A stretch of 64,000 bases of DNA from Pseudomonas helmanticensis (GCF_900182985.1 NZ_FXUY01000002.1:560501-624500), one strand, 5' to 3'. Counted from the stretch's first letter, positions 53,747-62,319 are shown. A program made the numbers and translations. The notes: generated by a model from the sequence alone, not told the origin.

Positions 53747-54190
53747 TTATTTCTGACTGAAGACCTTCCTTGCTTTGAAGTGATCCTTCATCACGAAATA
53801 GGCGCCGCTCATGCCTACTCCCAGTAGTATTACTAGCGAAACCAGAATCGATCCCGTTGCCCGCGCTACTGCAACGAAAATCGGGCTCAGCAACAACGTG
53901 AAGCCAAGGCCAATCATCATCGTTTGCACGACTGGTAGTGCCTTATCCTTACAGACGACTTCACCGTCTTCCAATTGGGCAGAATACAGTACGTTCGCTC
54001 CGAACAGGCGGCGGACCAATGCCAGCTTGACCTTCCTTCCCACTACTAAAAACGACCTCATGTAGTCGTCGCATACAACGTTTTTTGCCCGAACGCCGTT
54101 GATCTTCACAAATGAAATGACGCGCTGTCCGTCCACAGATGAACCTAATCCGATTTCCTGGATGACGCCATCGAGAATTACGAGTGCCAT
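53747..54190 (-). CDS. Hypothetical protein with two C-terminal membrane segments
   Basis: 147 residues. The N-terminal soluble half (VILDGVIQEIGLGSSVDGQRVISFVKINGVRAKNVVCDD, GRKVKLALVRRLFGANVLYSAQLEDGEV) looks like a small beta domain. Two hydrophobic helices (VQTMMIGLGFTLLLSPIFVAV and GSILVSLVILLGVGMSGAYFV) follow. No family recognised. It lies 36 bases after the lipoprotein gene on the same strand, so they are probably co-transcribed. Confidence 0.65.
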   Translation of the reverse strand: MALVILDGVIQEIGLGSSVDGQRVISFVKINGVRAKNVVCDDYMRSFLVVGRKVKLALVRRLFGANVLYSAQLEDGEVVCKDKALPVVQTMMIGLGFTLLLSPIFVAVARATGSILVSLVILLGVGMSGAYFVMKDHFKARKVFSQK

Positions 54191-54226
54191 AGCTGTACCG
54201 CCTTCAACGAAGACTTTTGATTGATA

Positions 54227-55165
54227 TTAAATTTTCTTGGTGAAAATAATTTGGCCGGTGGCACCGTCCCTGAGATCGATGCGTTGTGGGCCAATGAGGA
54301 CAAATCGTTGAGGGCCAAATTCACCAGCAAAGCGCTCACGCTCGATTGATTTCACGTACCCGTAGATATCGATTTTTATGGTTTCTCTCGAGGCTTCGAT
54401 CTCACGAGCGAGGGCTTCATCAGGAATGTCCAGCAGGACGCTGGAACCACCTTGAAAGCCGATGTAATAGCTTGTCGGACCGGGGTTCAGGTAGCAGCGA
54501 AGTGGCCCTGCCCTCGACATAGAGGTGGCAGTACGCTTGTCCTCATCGGTGTACTCGACTTTGTCCGAGAAGAGACAGTTGTCGATACGGAAGCCCTTTG
54601 CTTCTGGATCGTAGGAACTTAGGGAAATCGGCGTCCAATCATCACCACTCAATTTCACTAAATTATTAGCTTTGGCCTTATCAGCCTCCTCGCCCACGAG
54701 GATGCCCAATTGCCCAGTGAGATCCCTCTTCTTGAACGAATCCTGTTCGGACTGTCTCGCGGACGCTAGCCGATAGAGTTCTGGATTTGTCTTACGAACA
54801 TTGAACGCATCAGCGATTGAGTCAGCGATGTCTTCTGGAGTTTCCTTCCAATCGCGTTTGGCGTTGTAAATATTGAAAGCAGTCATGGGCTGCTTGGCGT
54901 CGAGATAGCGTGCTGGCTCGGCAATACCCGGATCCCGGAAGGTGACCACTCTGGGGGTGTTCTCTTCTGCGAGTTGCTGCATTACGGCCTGATCAGCTGT
55001 TTTGGTATCAACTGTGGTGGACTTTTCAGCTGCTGGTGCACCTTCTGCATCTCTGACCTTTGGCGGCTTATCCCCACCCCCGCAGCCTGCCAACAATACG
55101 CAAGCAATCAGCACAACAAGCGCACGAAGCCCGCGACTTACCACCAATGTGTGGCGCAAGAACAT
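54227..55165 (-). CDS. Hypothetical lipoprotein (DUF4852-like context)
   Basis: 312 residues. Lipoprotein signal MFLRHTLVVSRGLRALVVLIACVLLAGC, with acylated Cys28. The mature part has FNIYNAKRDWKETPEDIADSIADAFNVRKTNPELYRLASARQSEQDSFKKRDL and a C-terminal half with ISLSSYDPEAKGFRIDNCLFS. DUF4852-type exported proteins have a similar architecture, but I cannot confirm membership. Starts divergently from an XRE gene across 149 bases. Confidence 0.65.
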   Translation of the reverse strand: MFLRHTLVVSRGLRALVVLIACVLLAGCGGGDKPPKVRDAEGAPAAEKSTTVDTKTADQAVMQQLAEENTPRVVTFRDPGIAEPARYLDAKQPMTAFNIYNAKRDWKETPEDIADSIADAFNVRKTNPELYRLASARQSEQDSFKKRDLTGQLGILVGEEADKAKANNLVKLSGDDWTPISLSSYDPEAKGFRIDNCLFSDKVEYTDEDKRTATSMSRAGPLRCYLNPGPTSYYIGFQGGSSVLLDIPDEALAREIEASRETIKIDIYGYVKSIERERFAGEFGPQRFVLIGPQRIDLRDGATGQIIFTKKI

Positions 55166-55245
55166 GAAGGATATCCCTATGAGTTTTTTCGGATAACGAC
55201 AAATCAAGACCTTGAGCGCCACTGATTTGCCATCGCGGGCCAAAA

Positions 55246-55262
55246 CTACCAAATTGGTAGTA
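55246..55262. promoter_or_regulatory. Palindromic operator ACTACCAAATTGGTAGT
   Basis: Perfect 17-base palindrome (central A) between the divergent lipoprotein and XRE genes, 53 bases before the XRE start. Likely binding site of the XRE regulator. Confidence 0.65.
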
Positions 55263-55314
55263 TTTAGGAAAGCGGCAAAACGCACCATGACGTACTGATT
55301 TTTTAGACGACGTT

Positions 55315-55620
55315 ATGACCAGCAGCACGCTATCCATTCGGCTTAAGCAAGCGCGCTTACGTGCCAAGCTCTCGCAAGAAGAGCTTGGCATTCGAATTGG
55401 TCTGGAGCCGGCGTCCGCCAGTGCAAGGATGAATAGGTACGAACTTGGTAAACGCACTCCAGATCCGGAGTTGATTCAACGCGTGGCCACGGAATTGCGT
55501 TTGCCCGCGGCCTATTTCTACGCGTGTCAGGATGATGAGGCCGAGCTGCTGGAGCGATACCATGCGCTTAGCGCTGAAGCTAAAGCAGAGTTGATGGGGC
55601 TACTCCAAGGTTTGGAATGA
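55315..55620 (+). CDS. XRE family transcriptional regulator
   Basis: 101 residues. Cro/CI-type HTH at residues 7-65 (SIRLKQARLRAKLSQEELGIRIGLEPASASARMNRYELGKRTPDPELIQRVATELRLPAAYFYA), then a short helical tail (AELLERYHALSAEAKAELMGLLQGL). Single-domain XRE regulators usually control themselves and a neighbour. A perfect palindrome lies upstream, between it and the divergent lipoprotein gene. Confidence 0.88.
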   Translation: MTSSTLSIRLKQARLRAKLSQEELGIRIGLEPASASARMNRYELGKRTPDPELIQRVATELRLPAAYFYACQDDEAELLERYHALSAEAKAELMGLLQGLE

Positions 55621-55747
55621 GAAGCTCAACAGCGCGCACCCCGGCACGGCGCCACCAGATATTCAGAGTATCCGGCTCAACGCTTTTGGCCGATTTCATG
55701 TGCCAATCCATTCACTCCAAATGAAACGCGGTGCATTGGATTGCTAA

Positions 55748-56566
55748 CTAGCTTTCATCTCTCCACTCTCGTGGGCTAATACCGGTTTTTCGACGAAAAG
55801 CGCGTGCAAGTGCCGACGGGCTTTCATATCCCACCTTTTCAGCAATCACTGCAATCGGCTTGCCCTCCCGCAGCAGCTTTTGCGCAAGACTGACCCGCCA
55901 GCTCACTAAGTAGTCGAATGGTGACTGCCCAACGATTCTTTTGAAGTGGTCTGCGAAGCTGGCCCGTGACATGTTCGCCGCTGCCGAAAGCTCGGCCAAA
56001 CTCCAGGCGATAGCAGGCTCACTGTGCATGAGGTTTAAAGGGCGTGCCAGACGCGCATCCGCCAGTCCAGCCATCATTCCAGGCGGTTGATCACCGCTGG
56101 ATAGAATGTGGCGAAGCAGCAAAATTACCAACAGCTCGAATAGCCGATCCATTACAGCCTCACGACCGCAGTTGCCATCGAAGGCTTCATCGAACAGCCA
56201 TTCCAGTGTGCTGGACAGCGTCGGTATTTCATCCAGTTTCAGTATTAGGTAATCCGGCAATGCTGTGGCTAGAGCGTTGCCCGAACCCCCATTGAACTCG
56301 ACCGACGCACAAACCAGTTGCGCGCCGGATCCTTCTTTGGCGGACATACGATGGCGGTACGGTCGGGGGAAGAAGATGAGAGTGGGTTCGGTAATGTGCA
56401 GCTCTTGGTCATCGGCCAGCTTGAGGTGAACCTCGCCGGCTTGCAGGAGGTGCATGTGCCCAACGGTTTGGCTCCCGTCAAAAGCCGTGATCCCGCAAAA
56501 AGCACCGCTGTGGAAGGTGCCAGCGTTCACACCAAAGTGTGTGAGCAATGTCGATAAACGATCCAT
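55748..56566 (-). CDS. AraC family regulator with cupin domain
   Basis: 272 residues. The N-terminal cupin (TFHSGAFCGITAFDGSQTVGHMHLLQAGEVHLKL...PTLIFFPRPYRHRM, Cupin_6 type) is followed by an AraC domain: WSLAELSAAANMSRASFADHFKRIVGQSPFDYLVSWRVSLAQKLL and PIAVIAEKVGYESPSALARAFRRKTGISPREWR. Divergent across 129 bases from the AhpD-like and glutaredoxin genes, which it probably controls. Two cysteines in the cupin part (FCGI, LVCAS) might sense redox state or electrophiles; that is a guess. Confidence 0.88.
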   Translation of the reverse strand: MDRLSTLLTHFGVNAGTFHSGAFCGITAFDGSQTVGHMHLLQAGEVHLKLADDQELHITEPTLIFFPRPYRHRMSAKEGSGAQLVCASVEFNGGSGNALATALPDYLILKLDEIPTLSSTLEWLFDEAFDGNCGREAVMDRLFELLVILLLRHILSSGDQPPGMMAGLADARLARPLNLMHSEPAIAWSLAELSAAANMSRASFADHFKRIVGQSPFDYLVSWRVSLAQKLLREGKPIAVIAEKVGYESPSALARAFRRKTGISPREWRDES

Positions 56567-56695
56567 TCTCGATCTCCTACACCGATTTGGACGATCAGTC
56601 TTCTATCTTGGACTTTTAGAATCCAATAGAACAGAAAAACCTCTAATATCGACTCCGTACAGCGCACAACGCGCTTCAATTATCGGAGTATCACC

Positions 56696-57214
56696 ATGAC
56701 TCGCATCGCCCCGCTCAATCTGGAAAACGCTACTGACGCTACCCGCCCAATGCTGGAAGGCGTTCAAAAGAAAATCGGTTTCCTGCCCAATGTATTTCGT
56801 GTACTGGCTCTCTCGCCTACCGTGCTGGGCCACTACATGCAAAGCTCGGCTTCCCTGAGCAAAACTTCCCTTACCGATCTGGAGAAGGAATCGGTTTTTC
56901 TCGCCACTTCGCAAGCCAACGGCTGCGATTATTGCCTGGCTGCACACACCCTGTTCGCCGGTAAAGCTGGATACAAAAATACTGAAATCCTTAGCGCCCG
57001 TGAAGGGAAGCTTGATGCCTTCGCACGTCTCGCAAAACAGATCACTGAAAGCCGTGGCCATCTGACCAACGAACAGATCGCCGAAGCACGCGCCGCCGGC
57101 ATCACCGACGCCAAGATCATCGAGGTGATTGCGCACGTCGCCTCGCAGACCCTGACCAACTATCTCAACAACGTCGCATTGACTGATATCGACTTCCCGG
57201 CCATCGATGCCTGA
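56696..57214 (+). CDS. Carboxymuconolactone decarboxylase family (AhpD-like) protein
   Basis: 172 residues. The CxxC-xxx-H motif NGCDYCLAAHTLFA, preceded by TDLEKESVFLATSQA, places it with AhpD-like alkylhydroperoxidase proteins. The N-terminal KKIGFLPNVFRVLALSPTVLGHYM is the usual peroxidase-related extension. These proteins reduce peroxides through the vicinal cysteines. A glutaredoxin gene follows after 26 bases and may supply reducing power. Confidence 0.9.
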   Translation: MTRIAPLNLENATDATRPMLEGVQKKIGFLPNVFRVLALSPTVLGHYMQSSASLSKTSLTDLEKESVFLATSQANGCDYCLAAHTLFAGKAGYKNTEILSAREGKLDAFARLAKQITESRGHLTNEQIAEARAAGITDAKIIEVIAHVASQTLTNYLNNVALTDIDFPAIDA

Positions 57215-57240
57215 GTAGGCGCTCTAGACGAGAACCAAGC

Positions 57241-57492
57241 ATGAAAACTGTGACTCTATACACCACGCAGACGTGCCCTTACTGCCGTAACGCAAAACAC
57301 TTGCTGGGCAGTAAGGGGGTGAGAATGAAAGAGATCGACATTCAGGCTAACCCTGGTAAGCGTGAAGAGATGGTCAAACGTAGTGGACGTCGCAGTGTGC
57401 CGCAGATCTTTATCGATGACACGTACATCGGTGGCTTTGACGACTTGGCCAAGCTCGATCGCCAAGGTGGGCTGATGTCGATGCTAGCCTGA
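57241..57492 (+). CDS. grxC: Glutaredoxin 3
   Basis: 83 residues. Active site TCPYCRNAKHLL, cis-proline region SVPQIFIDDTYIGGFDDLAKLDRQGGL, full length for class-I glutaredoxin 3. It reduces disulfides with glutathione. It forms a likely operon with the AhpD-like gene; a core grxC is expected elsewhere in the genome, so this is probably an extra copy carried by the island. Confidence 0.92.
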   Translation: MKTVTLYTTQTCPYCRNAKHLLGSKGVRMKEIDIQANPGKREEMVKRSGRRSVPQIFIDDTYIGGFDDLAKLDRQGGLMSMLA

Positions 57493-57845
57493 AGTCAGGG
57501 GTTGGTTATCGAAGCTGAACATAGACAGGCGGTGAACCTCGCGAGGCTACCGCCAAATGTTCCACAGCGATCCTTTGTCTATGCCATCGTCGACTAGTCG
57601 ATTGTTGTTTCGCTTCAACGAACACACCATATAACCACTGCGTGAGATTTTGTTTGCGCAGAGGAAGCTAAAATGTTGAAGGCATAGCTTTCTTCATTAG
57701 GCAAATATGGAGCTACAGCACCACACCAAATAATGTTGTAGCCTTCGTGCGGAATCGAAAAAATCGATGCCGTTCTTGGGCTTTTTTGGCGTTAAGGTGC
57801 ATCAGTGGCTTTCGCTCCATGAAGGTACTTAGGATGGGGAAAACG
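57493..57845. other. Gap without recognised gene
   Basis: About 350 bases between grxC and the antitoxin gene. A short frame (MRNRKNRCRSW...) runs in phase into the antitoxin but has no good start signal. No terminator or RNA gene recognised. Confidence 0.45.
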
Positions 57846-58295
57846 ATGAGCACAGTCACCGAGTCCGCTTTACTTGCCCCGACTCCCTCTGAACGTTTTT
57901 CCGATGCCCTAGCCCTTCGGCATGATCCGCGCGCTTGCGCAGCTCTTATTCATAACCAGCTTGACGTAAGCTTCTATGAAGGCCTGGCGATGTCCGTGAG
58001 CCTTTCAACCAAGAAGCTCTTTTCCTTGCTCGGCGTCTCCCCCGCTGTTCAACGTCGATGGAAAAAGACGCAGCAACTGACCATCGGCGAAAGCGATTAC
58101 GCTTTCCGTCAAGCACTAGTCATAAGAGACGCTTTGGGGTTGTTTGCGGGTAATCGAGAAGCAGCGGTGGAATGGCTCACCCAGCCAAGCATCTCATTGA
58201 GTGGAGCAACGCCGGTCAGTCTACTTTCTACATTCGTAGGTATGAAAACCGTCGAGTCGCTGATCTGGAAAATTGAGCACGGCGTCTACCCATGA
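57846..58295 (+). CDS. Antitoxin, Xre/MbcA/ParS family (DUF2384), no evident toxin
   Basis: 149 residues. Residues about 50-95 form an Xre-like helical part (YEGLAMSVSLSTKKLFSLLGVSPAVQRRWKKTQQLTIGESDYAFRQALVIRDALGLF). The C-terminus AVEWLTQPSISLSGATPVSLLSTFVGMKTVESLIWKIEHGVYP is the MbcA/ParS/Xre toxin-binding signature. Its stop overlaps an ATG (ATGA), the usual junction with a RES toxin gene, but the frame that follows ends after 34 codons and does not look like RES. An upstream in-frame ATG at 57834 is also possible. Confidence 0.8.
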   Translation: MSTVTESALLAPTPSERFSDALALRHDPRACAALIHNQLDVSFYEGLAMSVSLSTKKLFSLLGVSPAVQRRWKKTQQLTIGESDYAFRQALVIRDALGLFAGNREAAVEWLTQPSISLSGATPVSLLSTFVGMKTVESLIWKIEHGVYP

Positions 58296-58396
58296 CAGGT
58301 TCAGACGCGTACTTCTCCTACTCGCTCGCCAGCTGCAACCTCGCGCGCCTAATAGCGTTTGGCGTGAAAGTGCCAGTCCTATGCACCATGATTTGA
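58292..58396 (+). pseudogene. 34-codon remnant at the toxin position
   Basis: Starts on the ATGA overlap with the antitoxin gene and reads MTGSDAYFSYSLASCNLARL before stopping at 58396. Too short to be a toxin; perhaps the stump of a deleted or replaced partner. The following 190 bases to 58585 hold no gene I recognise. Confidence 0.3.
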
Positions 58397-58585
58397 CCAG
58401 GTTGAGAGAATTCAGTAGGGTCCTTAGCTCCTCAACTGAGTGCTGGTAGTCGTCCGTCGCTGGGCCGAAAGGCGCCTGTCGGCCCTCAGCTCCCTTTCAC
58501 GAAATCCCGCTTCGTCCTCGCGCGGACAATCTGCTCTGAGTGTTTCATTGGTTGCGCTGATGATTACTACGAACGGCTTGCCTTC

Positions 58586-59209
58586 TTAGTGGCTTCTTCG
58601 GTAAGCAGCCATTGCAACAAACACTACAGAAATGTCGTACATTACATCGCCACCTCTCGCTGTTTTATAGATATTACAGCGCATTTTTCCTTCTCCCACA
58701 GGAGGAATTACCTTAATGTCCCCTCCATCCCGTTTCTTAGTTTGGCTTAGGTTGGACGGCGCAGAAACAAGCTCTCCCGTCTCAATCTTGGCAATCACAA
58801 GATCCTTCGGTATCGTTACGAACGACATCTGCCTTGTTTGTTGGTACAAAGACCTGAGACCCTGGGCAATCAAACTCACACACATCTCATCCCACTGTGT
58901 CTTTAGCGCTTTGCCATCCCTGCTAGGCGGCCACCGCACAAAGTCTCCCTGAATAGTCGAAACTTCTTTCTTTAGCAAGTTTGCACCTTCTGATCGAAAT
59001 TTAGGAGCATCAGCAGCGAAGACATAGGTAGCCGTCGAGGGAAAAGCTGAGGCCAATAAACGTGGATTGCTGTTGGCGAGACTCTGCTTTACATACGCCT
59101 CTGTATACCATCGGGCCTCAACCAACACTCTGTTTTTGTCGGTAGCCGCGTAGGCTCCATTGAGGACGGCCAAGGAAAAAACGGTTGTAGCAATCACGCC
59201 GAAGTTCAT
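58586..59209 (-). CDS. Hypothetical periplasmic protein
   Basis: 207 residues. Signal peptide MNFGVIATTVFSLAVLNGAYA followed by a mature domain with EARWYTEAYVKQSLANSNPRLLASAFPSTATYVF, WDEMCVSLIAQGLRSLYQQTRQMSFVTIPKDLVIAKIETGELVSAP and a C-terminal GGDVMYDISVVFVAM. Resembles no family I can name. Two cysteines could form a disulfide. It stands alone on the minus strand. Confidence 0.65.
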   Translation of the reverse strand: MNFGVIATTVFSLAVLNGAYAATDKNRVLVEARWYTEAYVKQSLANSNPRLLASAFPSTATYVFAADAPKFRSEGANLLKKEVSTIQGDFVRWPPSRDGKALKTQWDEMCVSLIAQGLRSLYQQTRQMSFVTIPKDLVIAKIETGELVSAPSNLSQTKKRDGGDIKVIPPVGEGKMRCNIYKTARGGDVMYDISVVFVAMAAYRRSH

Positions 59210-59324
59210 GTGAGATCCTTTCTGGCTTTGATCAACTTAGCCGGCAGATATTTATACGATCTGCCTGCAAGGAATACGGAGTGTGGTAAACCGACAAAGA
59301 CGGAAGTCGATCATTAGCTGCTGC

Positions 59325-60008
59325 TCAGTGCCCATGCAAACCAACAAGGCTGAGGATATCTTTAAATTCTATGAGATTGATGGCTTCGCTATCGTCAGGC
59401 AGGGATCCATACCCCCAACTGGCAAAGGCAAAAGGGATTCCGTATCCGCGTGCGACTTCAAAATCGTTCCTATTGTCTCCGATCATTATCTTGGAAAGTT
59501 TTCCGTACTTGGCACGCTCTACCACCGCACCTAGGTGTCTGGGATCCGGCTTTTTAAAAGACACGGTATCGGCGCCACAGACGATATCAAAAAACCTTAA
59601 TAGGCCGGTTTGCTTAAGGATATCGATGGCAATCGTTTCGTCTTTATTCGTACAGACAGACATTTTCCACCCCGCCTCCCTCAATGCGCTAAGGGTTTCA
59701 ATCACCCCGTCATAGGGTTTTGTCATCGAGTGGTCAGCGTGTTCGTATCGGGAGACAAAGGTATTGATCGATTCTTCCATATTGTTGAGCCCTCGCGAAG
59801 CGAATGCTCGGCTAGCAAATGACCGCATTCCGTCGCCAAGGAACGATGAAGCCATTGCGACTGAAAGAGGCTCAAGATCCCTCTCGACAAGAATTGTGTT
59901 CAGTTGCACTGTCATGTCGCCCGCAGAATCGACAAGGGTGCCGTCCAGGTCAAAAATGATTGCGCCTGTCTCTACCGGGTGTGCAATTTTTAGGTCGTTT
60001 ATCGACAT
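59325..60008 (-). CDS. HAD family hydrolase (phosphoglycolate phosphatase-like)
   Basis: 227 residues. HAD motifs: I, IIFDLDGTLVDS (nucleophile Asp); II, MSVCTNKD; III, Lys in TVSFKKPDPRHL; IV, IMIGDNRNDFEVARGYG. The cap domain (LNTILVERDLEPLSVAMASSFLGDGMRSFASRAF) is of the Gph type. Substrate could be phosphoglycolate or another small phosphate ester. An island copy separate from the core gph gene; no metabolic partner adjoins. Confidence 0.88.
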   Translation of the reverse strand: MSINDLKIAHPVETGAIIFDLDGTLVDSAGDMTVQLNTILVERDLEPLSVAMASSFLGDGMRSFASRAFASRGLNNMEESINTFVSRYEHADHSMTKPYDGVIETLSALREAGWKMSVCTNKDETIAIDILKQTGLLRFFDIVCGADTVSFKKPDPRHLGAVVERAKYGKLSKIMIGDNRNDFEVARGYGIPFAFASWGYGSLPDDSEAINLIEFKDILSLVGLHGH

Positions 60009-60257
60009 GGGATTTTACTCGCGTTTTACTAGACTCTGAGCCGTTTGAGAGGGTTCCTGCTAAAGCTTCGTTTGCTGCGCACCAGCACATACACCGTATC
60101 GGATGTGGGGAGCTAGAGCATAGCGTCAATCACAAATTTGCCCGCCATTCCGTGGCCGTGAGACCGGATCACCAGTTTTTTTCGAACGCTTGGTTGAGGG
60201 AGAACCGACAACCATCACCCCGCTCCTCTCAGCTCTTGTGTTCTGAACTGTCTTCAT

Positions 60258-60279
60258 GCACATTGTGCGCACAATGTGC
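60258..60279. promoter_or_regulatory. 22-base perfect palindrome upstream of coiled-coil gene
   Basis: GCACATTGTGC followed directly by its mirror GCACAATGTGC. It ends 15 bases before the start codon at 60295 and just before the GGAG ribosome site, so a bound protein would block expression. Confidence 0.7.
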
Positions 60280-60294
60280 GCGGAGTAGTGTGAT

Positions 60295-61125
60295 ATGACG
60301 TGGAATTTTAATTATCTCAGTGGGATCGCAAAGAATTCGGAGACGGGAAAGGCATTTCGAGTTGAACGCTCGATGCCTGAGGATCAAGTCAGCGTACGCA
60401 CAGTCGACGGAGAACCCCATGGGCTTGAATCACTAGATCTGGAAGCTTTAACAAATCTCTGCGTCAGTGAATGCAACCGCTACGAGTTACAAGGTCTTAT
60501 CCAGACCCTTTTCCAAAATGACTTTTCAAGAGCAGTTGTGGCACTAAACAAGGCAGATGGGCGCAAAGCGTCTGTACGAACGCTTCAGGCTTGGCTCATG
60601 CCATCAGGCAGGCAAAGCAGCAGACGTTGTCCAACGTGGGCTGTTTCCTACCTGAGGAACTACCGTGATACGCACGCAGAAGAGATCCGAACCCATCGTG
60701 AATTCAAAGAGAGCCAAGTTGGACTTAAGAGTCCGACACGCGTTGATAGGGTCTACAACGGCAGTGCGCTCATGGAAGTCGAGAGTCAGCTAGCGCATGA
60801 GGAGCGGTACCGCCAAGAGCTGAGATCTTGCAGTATTTCGACGCTTCCGGACTTGCTTGCGGACAAGCTATTAAAGATTGAAAGCAACTACGATCGCCTA
60901 CTGTCGAATCATTTCGCTCTTCTCCGATCCATCAGAAGCGCGGAAAGTCTCGAGGATCTGAAAGCTAAATTTAGCGAGGAAGAAGACGATCTCAATAGAT
61001 CCAACAATTTCTTGGCTAACGCGCGTCGAGCACTGCTGAGCAATTCCGAAGAGTTCGCGTCGGAGGATGGAACCTTGCCGGAAGATGCAAAATTCACGCA
61101 ATGCATTAATCCCGGAAGCGGTTGA
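60295..61125 (+). CDS. Hypothetical protein with C-terminal coiled coil
   Basis: 276 residues. The N-terminal region contains LEALTNLCVSECNRYELQGLIQTLFQNDFSRAVVALNKADGRKASVRTLQAWLMPSGRQSSRRCPTWAVSYLRNY, which has the look of an HTH-like segment (SVRTLQAWLMPSGR). The C-terminal half is helical (LADKLLKIESNYDRLLSNHFALLRSIRSAESLEDLKAKFSEEEDDLNR). No family recognised. A perfect palindrome overlaps its translation-initiation region, so it may be a self-repressed DNA-binding protein. GGAG lies 9 bases before the ATG. Confidence 0.65.
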   Translation: MTWNFNYLSGIAKNSETGKAFRVERSMPEDQVSVRTVDGEPHGLESLDLEALTNLCVSECNRYELQGLIQTLFQNDFSRAVVALNKADGRKASVRTLQAWLMPSGRQSSRRCPTWAVSYLRNYRDTHAEEIRTHREFKESQVGLKSPTRVDRVYNGSALMEVESQLAHEERYRQELRSCSISTLPDLLADKLLKIESNYDRLLSNHFALLRSIRSAESLEDLKAKFSEEEDDLNRSNNFLANARRALLSNSEEFASEDGTLPEDAKFTQCINPGSG

Positions 61126-61185
61126 TGGCTGGTAATTAACCCGTGTCGGGCCGCTAAGCAGAGAGCAAAACTGCCCGCCGTGGCC

Positions 61186-62319
61186 TCATATAACCCGGGG
61201 GATGAATAGCTTGATATCTCTAACCCAAGCTCCGATGCCTTCTACGTCCAAATGAAACCGGAAGGCAAACCATCCATCATCGCCTTCTGCGCTGATCTGG
61301 TCGACGCTTATCACTTTGCGCACGGCTTTGAGTGGCGTAGAGGATGCGTTTAAGCCCATCTGATCGGCGTACGGGATGGATGCCATGCGTATAGTTTCAA
61401 GCTTTATAAGCTTCGGCAACCATGGCGAACCTAGAAAGTCTGTTGAGTACTCTCGGATCCGGGTCCCGTAAGTAGGAGCGTAAAAAACTTCACCACGAAT
61501 TGTGGATAGGCAGGTTTTTATTTTTTGCGGAAGAGCGTCTAAACCGCGCACTCGCGCCAGTTGGCCATTCAAAATGAAAAGATCATGCTCATCGTTCAAG
61601 GCTAAATCCATTGGAAGGCGATGAGCGTCGATTCGAGGGGTACTTCTCATTACGCCTACCTTGATCAATATTCCCCGATCGGATTTAGACCAGGCAGGCG
61701 GAGACGACAGCTCACGTCCATCACCGAGATCGTTTACAAGCACAAACTTGTCATATGAATCCAGATCTCCAAATTGATCGATATACCTAGTTAGCTGCCC
61801 TAATTCCCCAATTACAAAGTTATCCAACACAAACGTCCAAACGTTTTCTTCCACAGCGACCAGTTCCTCGACAAACACGATGTTAGGGCCTACGGCGATA
61901 AAATCAGTGCACTGCGGCGCTGATTTCATCTTTTCCATCTCTAACTTGATGGCGTCCTCGTGCTCCGCTTTCATTTGATGAAGCAGCGCAGTCGGATATG
62001 CCGCAGGGTTAACATCGATCAGACGACTATGGGTTTGGCAAAGCCAAATTCCGTTTTCTATACTCGCGCGCTGGTCATTTGTCATGTCAGGATTGTATCG
62101 TTGGCCACCAGGCGCAGCTGCCGCTATGTGAGCGGCTACCCCTATACTCACATGCTTATCTGACGCTTCATCGCTCGGCCCTGCGGTCGCCATGCCGCAC
62201 TTAGAAAATGAGCACCGATAACCTGCTCTTAAAGCTAGGGCAGTCCTAGTTTTGGAAACAAAATCGTCTCGGTTTGACCTGTTTTTTTTGGGCTCAGCGC
62301 TGGGGGAAGCTACGGTCAT
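61186..62319 (-). CDS. HNH-type nuclease domain fused to a phage baseplate gp25-like domain
   Basis: 377 residues. N-terminal about 125 residues: LRAGYRCSFSKCGMATAGPS, VSIGVAAHIAAAAPGGQRYNPDMTNDQRASIENGIWLCQTHSRLIDVNP and LLHQMKAEHE. This is the HNH pattern known from defence effectors such as Cap5 (Cys pair, AAHI, ENGIWLCxxHxxxID). The C-terminal part, DLALNDEHDLFILNGQLARVRGLDALPQKIKTCLSTIRGEVFYAPTYGTRI, resembles the gp25/W sheath-initiator family of contractile phages. No cyclase or SAVED domain. The combination suggests an anti-phage nuclease with a phage-derived module; this is inference. Confidence 0.65.
   Translation of the reverse strand: MTVASPSAEPKKNRSNRDDFVSKTRTALALRAGYRCSFSKCGMATAGPSDEASDKHVSIGVAAHIAAAAPGGQRYNPDMTNDQRASIENGIWLCQTHSRLIDVNPAAYPTALLHQMKAEHEDAIKLEMEKMKSAPQCTDFIAVGPNIVFVEELVAVEENVWTFVLDNFVIGELGQLTRYIDQFGDLDSYDKFVLVNDLGDGRELSSPPAWSKSDRGILIKVGVMRSTPRIDAHRLPMDLALNDEHDLFILNGQLARVRGLDALPQKIKTCLSTIRGEVFYAPTYGTRIREYSTDFLGSPWLPKLIKLETIRMASIPYADQMGLNASSTPLKAVRKVISVDQISAEGDDGWFAFRFHLDVEGIGAWVRDIKLFIPRVI

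Noticed and set aside
58292..58600. RES toxin gene after the antitoxin
   Set aside because: The frame ends after 34 codons and does not show the RES start pattern.
61186..62319. CBASS effector Cap5
   Set aside because: Only the HNH part is similar; the SAVED domain is absent and no cyclase gene is nearby.
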